Positions 29,224 to 37,901 of a stretch of 48,923 bases of DNA are shown here, one piece after another. Each line of letters begins with the position of its first letter. Position 1 is the first letter of the stretch. Source of the stretch: a virus; IMG/VR virus record IMGVR_UViG_3300024999_000153, positions 1-48,923 of that record; one strand, given 5' to 3'. The notes beneath the pieces were generated by a model. The model was not told the origin of the DNA. It saw only the letters and a list, made by a program, of their open reading frames with translations, and made no database searches. A program made the translations under genes and the position numbers.

Positions 29224-31293
29224 CTATTTAATTTTAAGTACTATGAATCCTTCAGTCGGGTGAAAGTCTCCATACTCTAAGTTAGGGTCTCTCCACCCAT
29301 AGTGATGACCATTGATTAGTGTGACCTCTCCAGACCTCTTCAAACTCCTAACACCTGCATCATCAGAGTTGTCCCAGACCAGGGGATCTCCAACATCTAT
29401 TCCATCCAATCCAGTAAGCATCCCTTCTGGCTCAGCCCCAAAGTCTTCCAAATATTGCTTCTGAGCCTCAAGCTGGTCAGCAGCTGCGGGATTAATATCT
29501 GGAGTACAAGTCACCTCAAAGTAAGCCCTAGATCCAGTCGGAATTGGAAAATAGCAAGAGTGCTGAATACAATTAGATCCGTATTCAACATCTGACCAGG
29601 CATCATCTCCCCAAGTATTATCTGGTACCCATCCATCTCTAGTCCCATCATATCTATGATAACACCTATACCATACGGTAAGATCCTCTATGGGATCAAG
29701 GCTGATAAGAAGCTGCGCATCCATAATCTCCGCTTCCCACCATCCGCCTGAAATATTAATAGCTCCAGGCTGCTTAACTCTCATCTCATACTCACACTCT
29801 ACAGGAAGGTCTACTGGACTTATCTCTGCATACTTCCTAACAAACCCCTCATTAACAGTCCAGGTCATTATACTATTAGTTACTATATGTCCATCAGTAA
29901 TATTCCACAATCCTACCTCAAGATCTTCTATAGTCACAGGAGTAACCATGTAAGAGAGCTCATAGTACTGAATAAAATTCACATTAGAGTATGCTCTCAT
30001 AGTAGATGCTACAACAGTATTAGCAGGAACTGTCATAGACCAGTAGGCAGCATAATGTCCCCATCCTGCACTATACGGATCTCCACCAAAATACACCTTA
30101 TAACTTCCCTGCGGAAAGACGGGATTTACTATAATTTCCCAAGGATCATTTGGATTCTCACTATCTGTTAGATGAATTAGAGATCCGGAAATAGGTGTGA
30201 GAACTGTACTATTACAAGTATCAGTATGGATTTGATTCTCATCAACCCATCCCAGAGGATCTGCTGTAGTACAGGCAGCGCTAGAAGAGGTGGTAGGAGA
30301 TTTATAAAGCATCATATTGAAATTATCTGGCCCAGTAGTAAGCGTCTGACTCCACGTCTTATCAGTAGTAACTCCCTCATAATGAGCACGGGCAGCCACA
30401 GAAAATATCACCTTACTTACATCTCCAATCTCTCCAGTCCTATGCTTCCAGATTGCAGTAAGCTCCCCTGAACTATACGCCACATAGGACCAGTCATTGA
30501 CCCAGGCGTCTGGAAGAGGAGAAGTCCCTATAGGTGCTGCTACCTTATACCCGATAGGATAATCATAAGGGGCAGGATCACTATAAGGATCAACCGTGTT
30601 AAAGGTCTCAAGTGCATATACATAACTACTAGCAAACAACGGAATTTGTAATCTAGTTTTTGTAGCCCCAGGCTGATGAGTAACTACTAATCTAGCATTA
30701 GTAATGTTGCAAGGGACACCGTTTGCCGGCCAATCACACGTAGGAACAAATACCTTCAACCCAAATATATTATCACCTGCAGTGGATCCAGATGCATCGA
30801 AGTCTACTCGAAGGCGCTTAAGTTCAAAGTCAGAAACTAATCCCATCGTATTAGCAGGAAGAGTAACACTAGCACATACTACATCATCAGTGTCAATGAC
30901 ACAGAGTTCAATATCTACAGCAACTTGATTTCTAAAAATAACCTCGAATTCTACCTTCTCTACAGAATCAAATTCAGAGGAATCAAATAGGATAAAAGTT
31001 TCAGATCCCCATACCCAATCATCAAATTGATAAGAAGGCTGTGCTGCCTCACCAGGTAACATCTCATGATATACTTCGAACATAGGAATTACCTCCTCTG
31101 GAGGGGTAGTGTAGGGAAGTCTTGGCCAGTATCCACAAGGATCATGTTTGCGACGATCAGTAATCCCATCCTGATCTACTACCCACACAGGATTGGCCAC
31201 ACTAGTGGTCTTATCTCCTTCATCATACGTAATCTTAGTCACTGGAGTACAGACCCAAGGACCTTCCCCTTTATAACTCATCCAATCAGTCAT
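29224..31293 (-). CDS. large beta-rich virion protein, possible tail or appendage (689 aa)
   Basis: ATGA overlap with the 31781 gene. Sequence is Tyr/Trp/Asp/Pro-rich with alternating beta strands and scattered Cys (CTPVT, DPCGYW, CNITN, NCIQHSC). Several sections look like repeated beta-sandwich domains (about 70-210, 220-340, 350-530). No enzymatic motif; position between small head-to-tail proteins suggests an adhesion or capsid-surface role. Confidence 0.7.
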   Translation of the reverse strand: MTDWMSYKGEGPWVCTPVTKITYDEGDKTTSVANPVWVVDQDGITDRRKHDPCGYWPRLPYTTPPEEVIPMFEVYHEMLPGEAAQPSYQFDDWVWGSETFILFDSSEFDSVEKVEFEVIFRNQVAVDIELCVIDTDDVVCASVTLPANTMGLVSDFELKRLRVDFDASGSTAGDNIFGLKVFVPTCDWPANGVPCNITNARLVVTHQPGATKTRLQIPLFASSYVYALETFNTVDPYSDPAPYDYPIGYKVAAPIGTSPLPDAWVNDWSYVAYSSGELTAIWKHRTGEIGDVSKVIFSVAARAHYEGVTTDKTWSQTLTTGPDNFNMMLYKSPTTSSSAACTTADPLGWVDENQIHTDTCNSTVLTPISGSLIHLTDSENPNDPWEIIVNPVFPQGSYKVYFGGDPYSAGWGHYAAYWSMTVPANTVVASTMRAYSNVNFIQYYELSYMVTPVTIEDLEVGLWNITDGHIVTNSIMTWTVNEGFVRKYAEISPVDLPVECEYEMRVKQPGAINISGGWWEAEIMDAQLLISLDPIEDLTVWYRCYHRYDGTRDGWVPDNTWGDDAWSDVEYGSNCIQHSCYFPIPTGSRAYFEVTCTPDINPAAADQLEAQKQYLEDFGAEPEGMLTGLDGIDVGDPLVWDNSDDAGVRSLKRSGEVTLINGHHYGWRDPNLEYGDFHPTEGFIVLKIK

Positions 31294-31781
31294 TTTGCAT
31301 TCCCTACAATAACCTGCCCGTTGAAGTTCCCTATGGCCATAGCCTTAGGAGCCGTAGAGGAGAGTGCCCACACATGAGTATTGGGATCTCTGATGACAGC
31401 AACTGTACCGTTGGAGGCATAGATGAAGTCATGACTACTGGCCACATTCCACTTACCTCCACCAGTCAATCCCGAGATCATAGTAGTCAGAGTTCCCTTT
31501 ACATTCTCCATAATAGAAGCCCTGTTACAAACTATGATATGACGCTCCAGAAGGAACAACTGAGGGAAGGGGAAGTCAGCAAGGGTAACTCCTGCCACAT
31601 TAAACATCGTACTAATAGTAAGTGCATCAAGTGTCTTAAGAGTTCCCTCATTACCAACTGCCCCTTTGCATTCACTAAGAAAGGAATTATTCCTAGGGAG
31701 TCTACGAGAGGGTCGTGCCCCGTGAGAGAGGGCCTCTGTGTCGTACTCCATAGAGAAGTAACCATTAGGTAGGATCTTCAT
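31290..31781 (-). CDS. virion-region protein (163 aa)
   Basis: Start set at ATG 31781 because it overlaps the previous stop (ATGA); the frame is open further. Contains HGARPSRRLPRNNSFLSECKG near residue 20, the N-terminal signature of phage beta-propeller tail proteins, but stops after ~160 residues, so it is short for that group. The final WALSSTAPKAMAIGNFNGQVIVGN is blade-like. Coupled at both ends. Confidence 0.65.
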   Translation of the reverse strand: MKILPNGYFSMEYDTEALSHGARPSRRLPRNNSFLSECKGAVGNEGTLKTLDALTISTMFNVAGVTLADFPFPQLFLLERHIIVCNRASIMENVKGTLTTMISGLTGGGKWNVASSHDFIYASNGTVAVIRDPNTHVWALSSTAPKAMAIGNFNGQVIVGNAK

Positions 31782-32125
31782 AAGGCACCATTCATACTCA
31801 TGCAAAGAGAACTCTTGTCCACAAGATCCATGTTTACTGTACCCTTAGACACGAGATGGGACTTAATCTTTGGCAGGGCAAGTTGAAGAATCTCATCGTA
31901 AGTCTTAGTAGGATTCTGCCCCTCCACTTCAGCCACAGTCTCCTTGACTATATCTGTGTGATTAGCAAGATAGGGATTATCCTTATAGAACTTACTCGTC
32001 AACTTGGAGTACATGGAGTTAGCCTTCATCAGATTCCCTACAACCTCCGGTAGCATACGAAGCATAGCCTCCAAGGCTTGCTGAATAATCTCTTCCCTCT
32101 CTTCCCTCTCTTCAATAGTTACCAT
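31778..32125 (-). CDS. small helical virion-region protein (115 aa)
   Basis: AAGGTGAAG before ATG 32125. Strongly charged N-terminus (VTIEEREEREEIIQQALEAML), otherwise helical. Lies between the adaptor and the propeller-like gene; probably a head-tail joining or minor structural protein. Confidence 0.7.
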   Translation of the reverse strand: MVTIEEREEREEIIQQALEAMLRMLPEVVGNLMKANSMYSKLTSKFYKDNPYLANHTDIVKETVAEVEGQNPTKTYDEILQLALPKIKSHLVSKGTVNMDLVDKSSLCMSMNGAL

Positions 32126-32134
32126 TTCTTCACC

Positions 32135-32899
32135 TTACCCATTCATCTGATTAATGTCAGCCACTTCTTGCTCTATGGCATCCTTCTCCAAATTAGTCAG
32201 CTCCCCTTCAATAAGGGCATCCCAAGAACTAGCACTCTTAGAGCCTTTGTACATAATCTCAAGATGCCTAAGGCTGGACATCACAAGTAGATCAGGATGG
32301 TTAGTTGACCAATAATTAGTATCGGTATCCACAGCCAATTTGGAGTCATAGAACAGGCCTCCTATTTCGATTGAGTAAGCCTCGTCGGTAGGAGGTAGTA
32401 TGATGATCCCTGTGTAGAGAGGGTCTGCAGGGGACACCGTATCGAGGTAAGTCTGAAGGGTGGATGAATCATCACTGACACCGAGAGTTAGGAAGTCATC
32501 CTCTGCAGGAGATCTTCTCCTATTGGTAGGATAGTAATAAATAGGGCGCCCACGATCTGCAATAGAGAGTGGAGTAGTATACATATTCTCCACAAACTTC
32601 TGATGAATTGCCTTCAGTGCAAATTCATCCAACTGAACTAACTGTGTCCGAGAGGTTCCATTCATCACCCATACTTCCTGAATAGCTCTACAATTCTTAA
32701 ACTGAACTCTATACGTACCAACTGCCAAGTCCTGGTAGACTTTGGCCTTCGTTGGAGTGAAATTAAGACGTCTCTCCAAACTCTTCTGACCCATCTCAAT
32801 GTAGAAGTCTGCTCCGGAGTTGGCAAACGTCGATGGATTGACAAGATCGTAGCGTCCGGAGATTTTGGCAAACTGCGTTCTTACTTCAAGTAAGTTCAT
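32135..32899 (-). CDS. head-tail adaptor-like protein (254 aa)
   Basis: ATG 32899 is chosen (AGGA seven bases upstream, formed right at the end of palindrome copy 8); an in-frame TTG lies two codons before. The pattern 'LLEVRTQFAKISGRYDLV...DFYIEMGQKSLERRLNF' at the start, a beta core and a helical C-terminus (LLVMSSLRHLEIMYKG) fit podoviral adaptor (gp4/gp11-like) proteins that sit under the portal. Confidence 0.72.
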   Translation of the reverse strand: MNLLEVRTQFAKISGRYDLVNPSTFANSGADFYIEMGQKSLERRLNFTPTKAKVYQDLAVGTYRVQFKNCRAIQEVWVMNGTSRTQLVQLDEFALKAIHQKFVENMYTTPLSIADRGRPIYYYPTNRRRSPAEDDFLTLGVSDDSSTLQTYLDTVSPADPLYTGIIILPPTDEAYSIEIGGLFYDSKLAVDTDTNYWSTNHPDLLVMSSLRHLEIMYKGSKSASSWDALIEGELTNLEKDAIEQEVADINQMNG

Positions 32900-32908
32900 A
32901 TTCAAATC

Positions 32909-32931
32909 CTATGTTCCATTTTGTAACATAG
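32909..32931. repeat. 23-bp palindrome copy 8
   Basis: CTATGTTCCAT, T, TTGTAACATAG (+ strand). On the coding strand it follows the GGAGGGG hairpin after the capsid gene by three bases and runs directly into the ribosome binding site of the adaptor gene. Confidence 0.95.
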
Positions 32932-32934
32932 CAA

Positions 32935-32959
32935 TGGAGGGGCCACTCAGACCCCTCCA
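32935..32959 (-). terminator. strong stem-loop after the capsid gene
   Basis: TGGAGGGG (32935..32942) and CCCCTCCA (32952..32959) form a perfect 8-bp stem with a 9-base loop, 19 bases after the capsid stop. There is no long U-run on the - strand, so it may act as a partial terminator or as a 3'-end stabiliser for capsid mRNA. Confidence 0.65.
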
Positions 32960-32978
32960 CATATTCCCCTACCTCAGA

Positions 32979-34283
32979 TTAGGAAAGGGTATTATCCAGG
33001 CCGATACCATTCAGGTAGCCCCAACCATCTGGGTGGTGATACTCAAGTCCACCCTCAGTCAAGTACTCTTCCTTGATACCATCCCTGTTGGTCCACCCAC
33101 CTTTCTCCATCGTAGTATCATCCTTGTACATCGTGTCGTCGATGAAGCGGAACTTAAGGTCCTTAGGTTCGAAGATTACTAGAGAGTTTCTAGTGGTCGG
33201 CTCAAACGAGAAGAGAGGATGAGTCATAAGATTGATCTCGCCGAAGGCAGTGACCCACCGTGTGACTTTGATACCATAATCTACTGTTGCTGAGGAGTAG
33301 TCAAAATTCCCCCCGGCCTTGATCAACTTGTTAATCCCCAGGATGGCACCCGATCCAGCAAGAGCCAACTTCTCCCGTCCACCATATCTGAAGATTTGCT
33401 CCAACTGGATATCCAGCCACTCTTCGCCCGAAGTAAGCCAGGTGTCTGCGGTGAAATCAGTATCCAGTGCATAGTTCTTCACCAGCCCTGCCGTCACCAC
33501 TCCATTATACCCACCTTTGATGGCAGGGATCAGGCCCAGAGTAGTACGCTCAGGCTTACCATTGTCACCAGTACGTTCGGAAGGTACACCAAACAGGAAG
33601 GATTTCTCCATCTCGATTGAGTGCATCTCCAAAGCCTCACGCTTAGCTTCCTTGTACTGAGCACCAGTCCTCAGACGAGTCTTCATAGCAGTACGAGTCA
33701 TCTCAAGAGGTGTGCGAAAGATCTGAGTATAGTTGTACCACTTGGTCGGATCATAGGCAATGGCATCCGGCATAGCCGCACCCTCAGAATTGATATTACC
33801 CACAATCAGTGCCACATCACAATCACTCAGGTCGCCAAGACTGGAGTTGTTATCCGCCTCAAGAAGGAGGCAGGAGATATACGAAGATGCTCCATTAATC
33901 GTTACTGTAGTAACCTTAGCATTAACATCCACTGTAAGATCACTAGCATCACGCAACAGTACCTGATGTCCTGCTCTGAAGTGAGCAATATCAGCTGCAC
34001 TCATCTTGACATAGACCATTGAGGATGCAGCACCGCCACTTACATAAGCCACACTCAGACCCGTGTCCGTATAGACTCCAGTCACAGCTGCCCGCTGATT
34101 CGGCAGGGACTTGGTCCACCAGTTGAATTCCGGATCATCAGTCTTCTCACTAGTCATCTTACTCAAGATGGCAGTAAGAGGAGCCATCCCATTCGGATAT
34201 CTGTAAAGGATGGTCTCCCGCCAATTCTTCGGACGCTGATCAGCTACCCAGTCACCAGTACCACGCATACCTAAAAATGCCAT
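32979..34283 (-). CDS. major capsid protein (SU10/DUF5309-like, 434 aa)
   Basis: GTGAGG before ATG. MAFLGMRGTGDWVADQRPKNWRE at the start, YTQIFRTPLEMTRTAMKTRLRTG in the middle and FEPKDLKFRFIDDT near the end are the marks of this HK97-fold capsid family. It lies after decoration and scaffold genes in the usual order. Slightly richer in G/C-ending codons, as expected of the most expressed virion gene, and followed by a strong stem-loop. Confidence 0.9.
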   Translation of the reverse strand: MAFLGMRGTGDWVADQRPKNWRETILYRYPNGMAPLTAILSKMTSEKTDDPEFNWWTKSLPNQRAAVTGVYTDTGLSVAYVSGGAASSMVYVKMSAADIAHFRAGHQVLLRDASDLTVDVNAKVTTVTINGASSYISCLLLEADNNSSLGDLSDCDVALIVGNINSEGAAMPDAIAYDPTKWYNYTQIFRTPLEMTRTAMKTRLRTGAQYKEAKREALEMHSIEMEKSFLFGVPSERTGDNGKPERTTLGLIPAIKGGYNGVVTAGLVKNYALDTDFTADTWLTSGEEWLDIQLEQIFRYGGREKLALAGSGAILGINKLIKAGGNFDYSSATVDYGIKVTRWVTAFGEINLMTHPLFSFEPTTRNSLVIFEPKDLKFRFIDDTMYKDDTTMEKGGWTNRDGIKEEYLTEGGLEYHHPDGWGYLNGIGLDNTLS

Positions 34284-34345
34284 AATATTACCTCACTAAA
34301 GTTTGTTATAAGTTGAGTTAATCTACACTACCTGTCTAAGAAAGA

Positions 34346-34819
34346 TTAGGTTGCCTGAGTCAGAGTAATAGCATCCTGAACATTACAGAAGCCAGTAGCA
34401 TACCAGTTAGTTCCATCAGATACCAACTTCACACTATCACCAATAAGAGCTTTGTTGGCCACAAAGGTGATGGTATCAGAAGCAGCCGCACAACCTACCG
34501 AACCAGCTGCATCCTCAGCACTGGCAACCACTCCATAAATTTTATTAGCACTAGCGGAGCTAGCAATAATATATGCAGTAGTGGGGGCTACCTTAACAAA
34601 GAACTGATAATTCAATCCTGCAGCCGGTGCAGGAAGAGTTACAGTAAATCCACCCGCAGTACCCAGCGTGAAGATCTTCCCGCTCTGGGCAGCCGTGAGA
34701 GTAGCCGAAGCAGTAAGAGCTACAATAGTGGAAGCATCAGTCCCGTCTCCACTCACAGTTCCCTTAACATTTACATTCCCTTGCATCAAACCATCTATAA
34801 ACTTACCTTCACCTGCCAT
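34346..34819 (-). CDS. capsid decoration-like protein (157 aa)
   Basis: AGGAG before ATG. Ala/Thr/Gly-rich beta protein (VTLPAPAAGLNYQFFVKV, VKLVSDGTNWYATGFCNV); this C-terminal block is typical of head decoration or fibre proteins encoded between scaffold and capsid. No enzymatic features. Confidence 0.72.
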   Translation of the reverse strand: MAGEGKFIDGLMQGNVNVKGTVSGDGTDASTIVALTASATLTAAQSGKIFTLGTAGGFTVTLPAPAAGLNYQFFVKVAPTTAYIIASSASANKIYGVVASAEDAAGSVGCAAASDTITFVANKALIGDSVKLVSDGTNWYATGFCNVQDAITLTQAT

Positions 34820-34836
34820 AGTAATTCTCCTTTAAA

Positions 34837-35631
34837 TTAATCGTCCAACAACTCGTCAATCTCACTCTGAAGTGAGCTCTTACTTGGGGGCGATCTCCTC
34901 GAAGTCTGTGTACCGCCCGGTAACACTGGAGGAGTTACCTTAGGTCTGACAGGAGGGATCGCCTGAATATTCAATGCTGCCTTAGAGACCTTTGCTGCCT
35001 CAGCAAGCACCTGGCCAACCTGCCAGTCAGGATGCTCAGCAGCTACGGTATTCGCTACATTTGCTACATACTGTTTTACTGCACCAAGTTCCGGATAAGT
35101 GTTATAGAACTCATCCCTCACCTTAGCCATACTTGTCTGCTGGGTCACCACCTGGGGCACAATCCCTTGGATATGCTTGGCAGTAGCAGTACTAGCTGCC
35201 TTAATCACGCTGCCAAGGAAGGACATGAACTTATCCTTATGTTCCATGATCTCATCGAAATCAGCCGCTTCCATTAACTCCTTGAGGTCTAACTCAGGCT
35301 CCGCAGCCACCTCAGTGGCAACCTTCGGTGCAGACAGAGTATCTACCAACTGGGTTAGGGAAGAAACTTGCTCCCGAAGAGCAGTAACCTCATCCACAAC
35401 AGGAGGAATAACCCCCTCTTCCACCCCTTCAACTTTCTCCCCAACAGACTCAGTGCCCTCGGGCACATCTCCTGTCTCGGGTGATACCTTAGGTGTGGGC
35501 GCCTCATCTCCTTCCCTCTCTTCTACAATCTCAGGAGTAGGAGTATCATCCAAAAAGTTTCCGATCTCATCTTCCAAACTGACAGGGGCCATCGCATCAT
35601 CAGCTTGGATATCTTCAATCTCATCAACCAT
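34837..35631 (-). CDS. scaffold / capsid assembly protein (264 aa)
   Basis: Acidic, low-complexity N-terminal ~100 residues, then a coiled coil (VTALREQVSSLTQLVDTL) and a helical C-terminal part with a basic/acidic end (KSSLQSEIDELLDD). Position between portal and capsid and this composition are diagnostic of scaffolds. Start follows the upstream stop directly, with GGAGG before it. Confidence 0.82.
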   Translation of the reverse strand: MVDEIEDIQADDAMAPVSLEDEIGNFLDDTPTPEIVEEREGDEAPTPKVSPETGDVPEGTESVGEKVEGVEEGVIPPVVDEVTALREQVSSLTQLVDTLSAPKVATEVAAEPELDLKELMEAADFDEIMEHKDKFMSFLGSVIKAASTATAKHIQGIVPQVVTQQTSMAKVRDEFYNTYPELGAVKQYVANVANTVAAEHPDWQVGQVLAEAAKVSKAALNIQAIPPVRPKVTPPVLPGGTQTSRRSPPSKSSLQSEIDELLDD

Positions 35632-35913
35632 TTACTTGTCCTCCGGCTTCTTAAGAGCCCCTTTTGAATTATTCAATAGATCGGTGAAAATTCCTCCAAT
35701 CAAACGTAGAGCACTCAAGGCTCCCTTAGTTTCTAGGTACTTATCCTTAGGACATACCTCATAGAAATCTCTCATATCTTCGATCCGAACTTTGATCTCC
35801 TCCAGGAAGTCCCTATACAACTGACCTTCCATGAAACTCTCGATCTGATTAGGGAGGGTCTTGGGAGTATAGTCCCTTTTCGGGGCAAGGATCTCTTCAA
35901 GTAAATCACTCAT
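35632..35913 (-). CDS. small helical protein between portal and scaffold (93 aa)
   Basis: ATGA overlap with the portal stop. Helical with charged ends (MSDLLEEILAPKRDYTPKTLPNQIESFMEG). Genes of this size between portal and scaffold usually encode portal- or scaffold-associated factors. No motif. Confidence 0.72.
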   Translation of the reverse strand: MSDLLEEILAPKRDYTPKTLPNQIESFMEGQLYRDFLEEIKVRIEDMRDFYEVCPKDKYLETKGALSALRLIGGIFTDLLNNSKGALKKPEDK

Positions 35914-37862
35914 ACCATCCCTCCCACGGGGACAAGGTTTCCCTGCTGCACTTGTTGGGCTACAGCCTCGTTGGGCATAGTCTTGGGCTGAATATCTCCA
36001 CCCCTCCTCACGAAGTCATTCACATTCTTGGCCCCAAGGTTCCGGGCAATATGGGTGAAGATTCGTACTATGTCAAAGTTCTGGGCAAGTTCCGGGCTAC
36101 CTGCTAAGGTCTGAAACAACTGTAACCAACTTGAGGAATAGTTTCCCCCTGGGACCGATCCATCCCTAACCACCACATCATAATTGATGTTTAAGGTGTC
36201 AGGAGACACATTGATTCGACCTCGATTGATATCCTGCCCGTATTCCTTCATCAGCACTTCTTGCCAATCTCCAGCCAACTTAACATAGGCAGGAATAGTC
36301 ATCATCTGCTTATTGTGATGTCCGAAGAAGGATCCGATATCTTGCATCCCCTGCATACCAACAACTTTAGCAATCCGTTCGAGTCTGTTGATACCTCCGC
36401 CCATTGTACCTTGAAATTCTGTACTTGTAAGCCTCTCAGGTCCGCCTTGTCGCAGGGAACCCTGCATACTGGCGTCGGCTCCAGATATGCGATCCATCCA
36501 CTGAACGATCCAGGTAGAGTCGGCCACATTACCTCGGGTGACGTCTGAGACGTTGAGTTGAGCTGCGACGTCCTTAACTCCACGTCCCCAAGCAGGCCTT
36601 CGAAGTCTAATAAGCTTACCCTCGGAGGGATTCTTAAGGTCATTAGAATTGACTTGGTAGGGATCATAGATAATCATATCATGTATGGCCTTCCTCACAT
36701 TGGCCACATGAGAGTTAAACATGAAATCAAGGACTCCTTGCATACCATGCAAGATTTCAATCCTCGAGACAGGACTCATGGAGTAGCCATCATAATCCGG
36801 AGCTATCACACTCACTGGGAACTTATTATGACTGTTGTTGGCCGGCTTAGCACAGATGACTATCTCATCAGATCCCAGTTCAAAGTACCATATCTCGGGG
36901 TATTCACCCTCACCAAGTTCCCAATCTTTAGGAATAATCTTGATGAACATCTTAATTCGATCTAAGTTATTGGTAACTCCATCTGCTGCATTAGTCCTAG
37001 AGTTTAATCCAGACTTGGCCCCACGACCAGAATTATCCCCGACAAAGATGCAACTCCTCTTCCCCGTGAGCTTCTTCAAGTACTTAACATTGAACATAGT
37101 GGGATCATTCTTCTCAGCAGTCAACAGGTCCATGTAATTAGATGGGGCAACCCACCCATTAAATTCCCCTCTCTGAGGCTCATGTATCGGGACATTGGGA
37201 TCTGGCAAGTATAAGTAGGGGTCAATATTCTCCAGAGCATTTCCCTCAAAGAAGGTTACGTCCTCTGTAATGGTCTCAGGCTTGGAACCAAATCCCATGA
37301 AGCCAGGTTTCTCCACAGTCCTAGTAGCGGTCCCAGTCTCTTTAACCCACGTAGGAGTAGTCACACCGAAGCCGTATGAGAAGGCATCTCTGGCCTGAGT
37401 GTGAAGATTCAATCCTACCTTATTCTTCGTACACTGAACAGCAATCAACTTCTCCAACAATATGGCTCCAATCACATCATTCGGCCCATTTCCTTCATAT
37501 CTGAAGATTGGATCCTGGAGAAACGCAGCCACATAGTAAGACAGGAGAGTTTCCAGGACTGTGTAAGAATAAGGAAATACAATACTAACTGGCTTCCTAG
37601 AATCTTCATCCTTTACCTTTCGCTCCTTATCGTCTGGTGCTATGTAGGCAGTAAGTGTGAAGTCAATATTGTTCCAAGTATTGTGACGTACAGACATTAC
37701 ATTGGCACTAGATCTGGCACGCTCAAGGACTGCATCCCGAATCTTAGTATGGAGCTTAGATCCAGGCTTCAGGTCCAACCCGTCAGGATACTCATACTGG
37801 AAGGACTGCCCGTAGATTGATCCGTCTGAGGCCCTGGAATCTCCATGAATTATTGCTGGCAT
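35910..37862 (-). CDS. portal protein (650 aa)
   Basis: Forms the dodecameric DNA gate. Podovirus-type portal features: long alpha/beta N-domain (RARSSANVMSVRHNTWNNIDFTL, SIVFPYSYTVLETLLSYY), a middle DYDGYSMSPVSRIEILHGMQGVLDFMFN clip/stem region and the tail DRISGADASMQGSL...GTMGGGINRLERIA. Directly follows the large terminase. AGGGAATAAT before ATG is contiguous with palindrome copy 9. Confidence 0.9.
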   Translation of the reverse strand: MPAIIHGDSRASDGSIYGQSFQYEYPDGLDLKPGSKLHTKIRDAVLERARSSANVMSVRHNTWNNIDFTLTAYIAPDDKERKVKDEDSRKPVSIVFPYSYTVLETLLSYYVAAFLQDPIFRYEGNGPNDVIGAILLEKLIAVQCTKNKVGLNLHTQARDAFSYGFGVTTPTWVKETGTATRTVEKPGFMGFGSKPETITEDVTFFEGNALENIDPYLYLPDPNVPIHEPQRGEFNGWVAPSNYMDLLTAEKNDPTMFNVKYLKKLTGKRSCIFVGDNSGRGAKSGLNSRTNAADGVTNNLDRIKMFIKIIPKDWELGEGEYPEIWYFELGSDEIVICAKPANNSHNKFPVSVIAPDYDGYSMSPVSRIEILHGMQGVLDFMFNSHVANVRKAIHDMIIYDPYQVNSNDLKNPSEGKLIRLRRPAWGRGVKDVAAQLNVSDVTRGNVADSTWIVQWMDRISGADASMQGSLRQGGPERLTSTEFQGTMGGGINRLERIAKVVGMQGMQDIGSFFGHHNKQMMTIPAYVKLAGDWQEVLMKEYGQDINRGRINVSPDTLNINYDVVVRDGSVPGGNYSSSWLQLFQTLAGSPELAQNFDIVRIFTHIARNLGAKNVNDFVRRGGDIQPKTMPNEAVAQQVQQGNLVPVGGMV

Positions 37863-37870
37863 ATTATTCC

Positions 37871-37893
37871 CTATATTCCATTATGTAACGTAG
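37871..37893. repeat. 23-bp palindrome copy 9
   Basis: CTATATTCCAT, T, ATGTAACGTAG (+ strand). On the - strand it is preceded by an ATTCCTC/GGGGAAT stem-loop at the terminase end and leads straight into the portal ribosome binding site. Confidence 0.93.
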
Positions 37894-37901
37894 CAATTCC
37901 C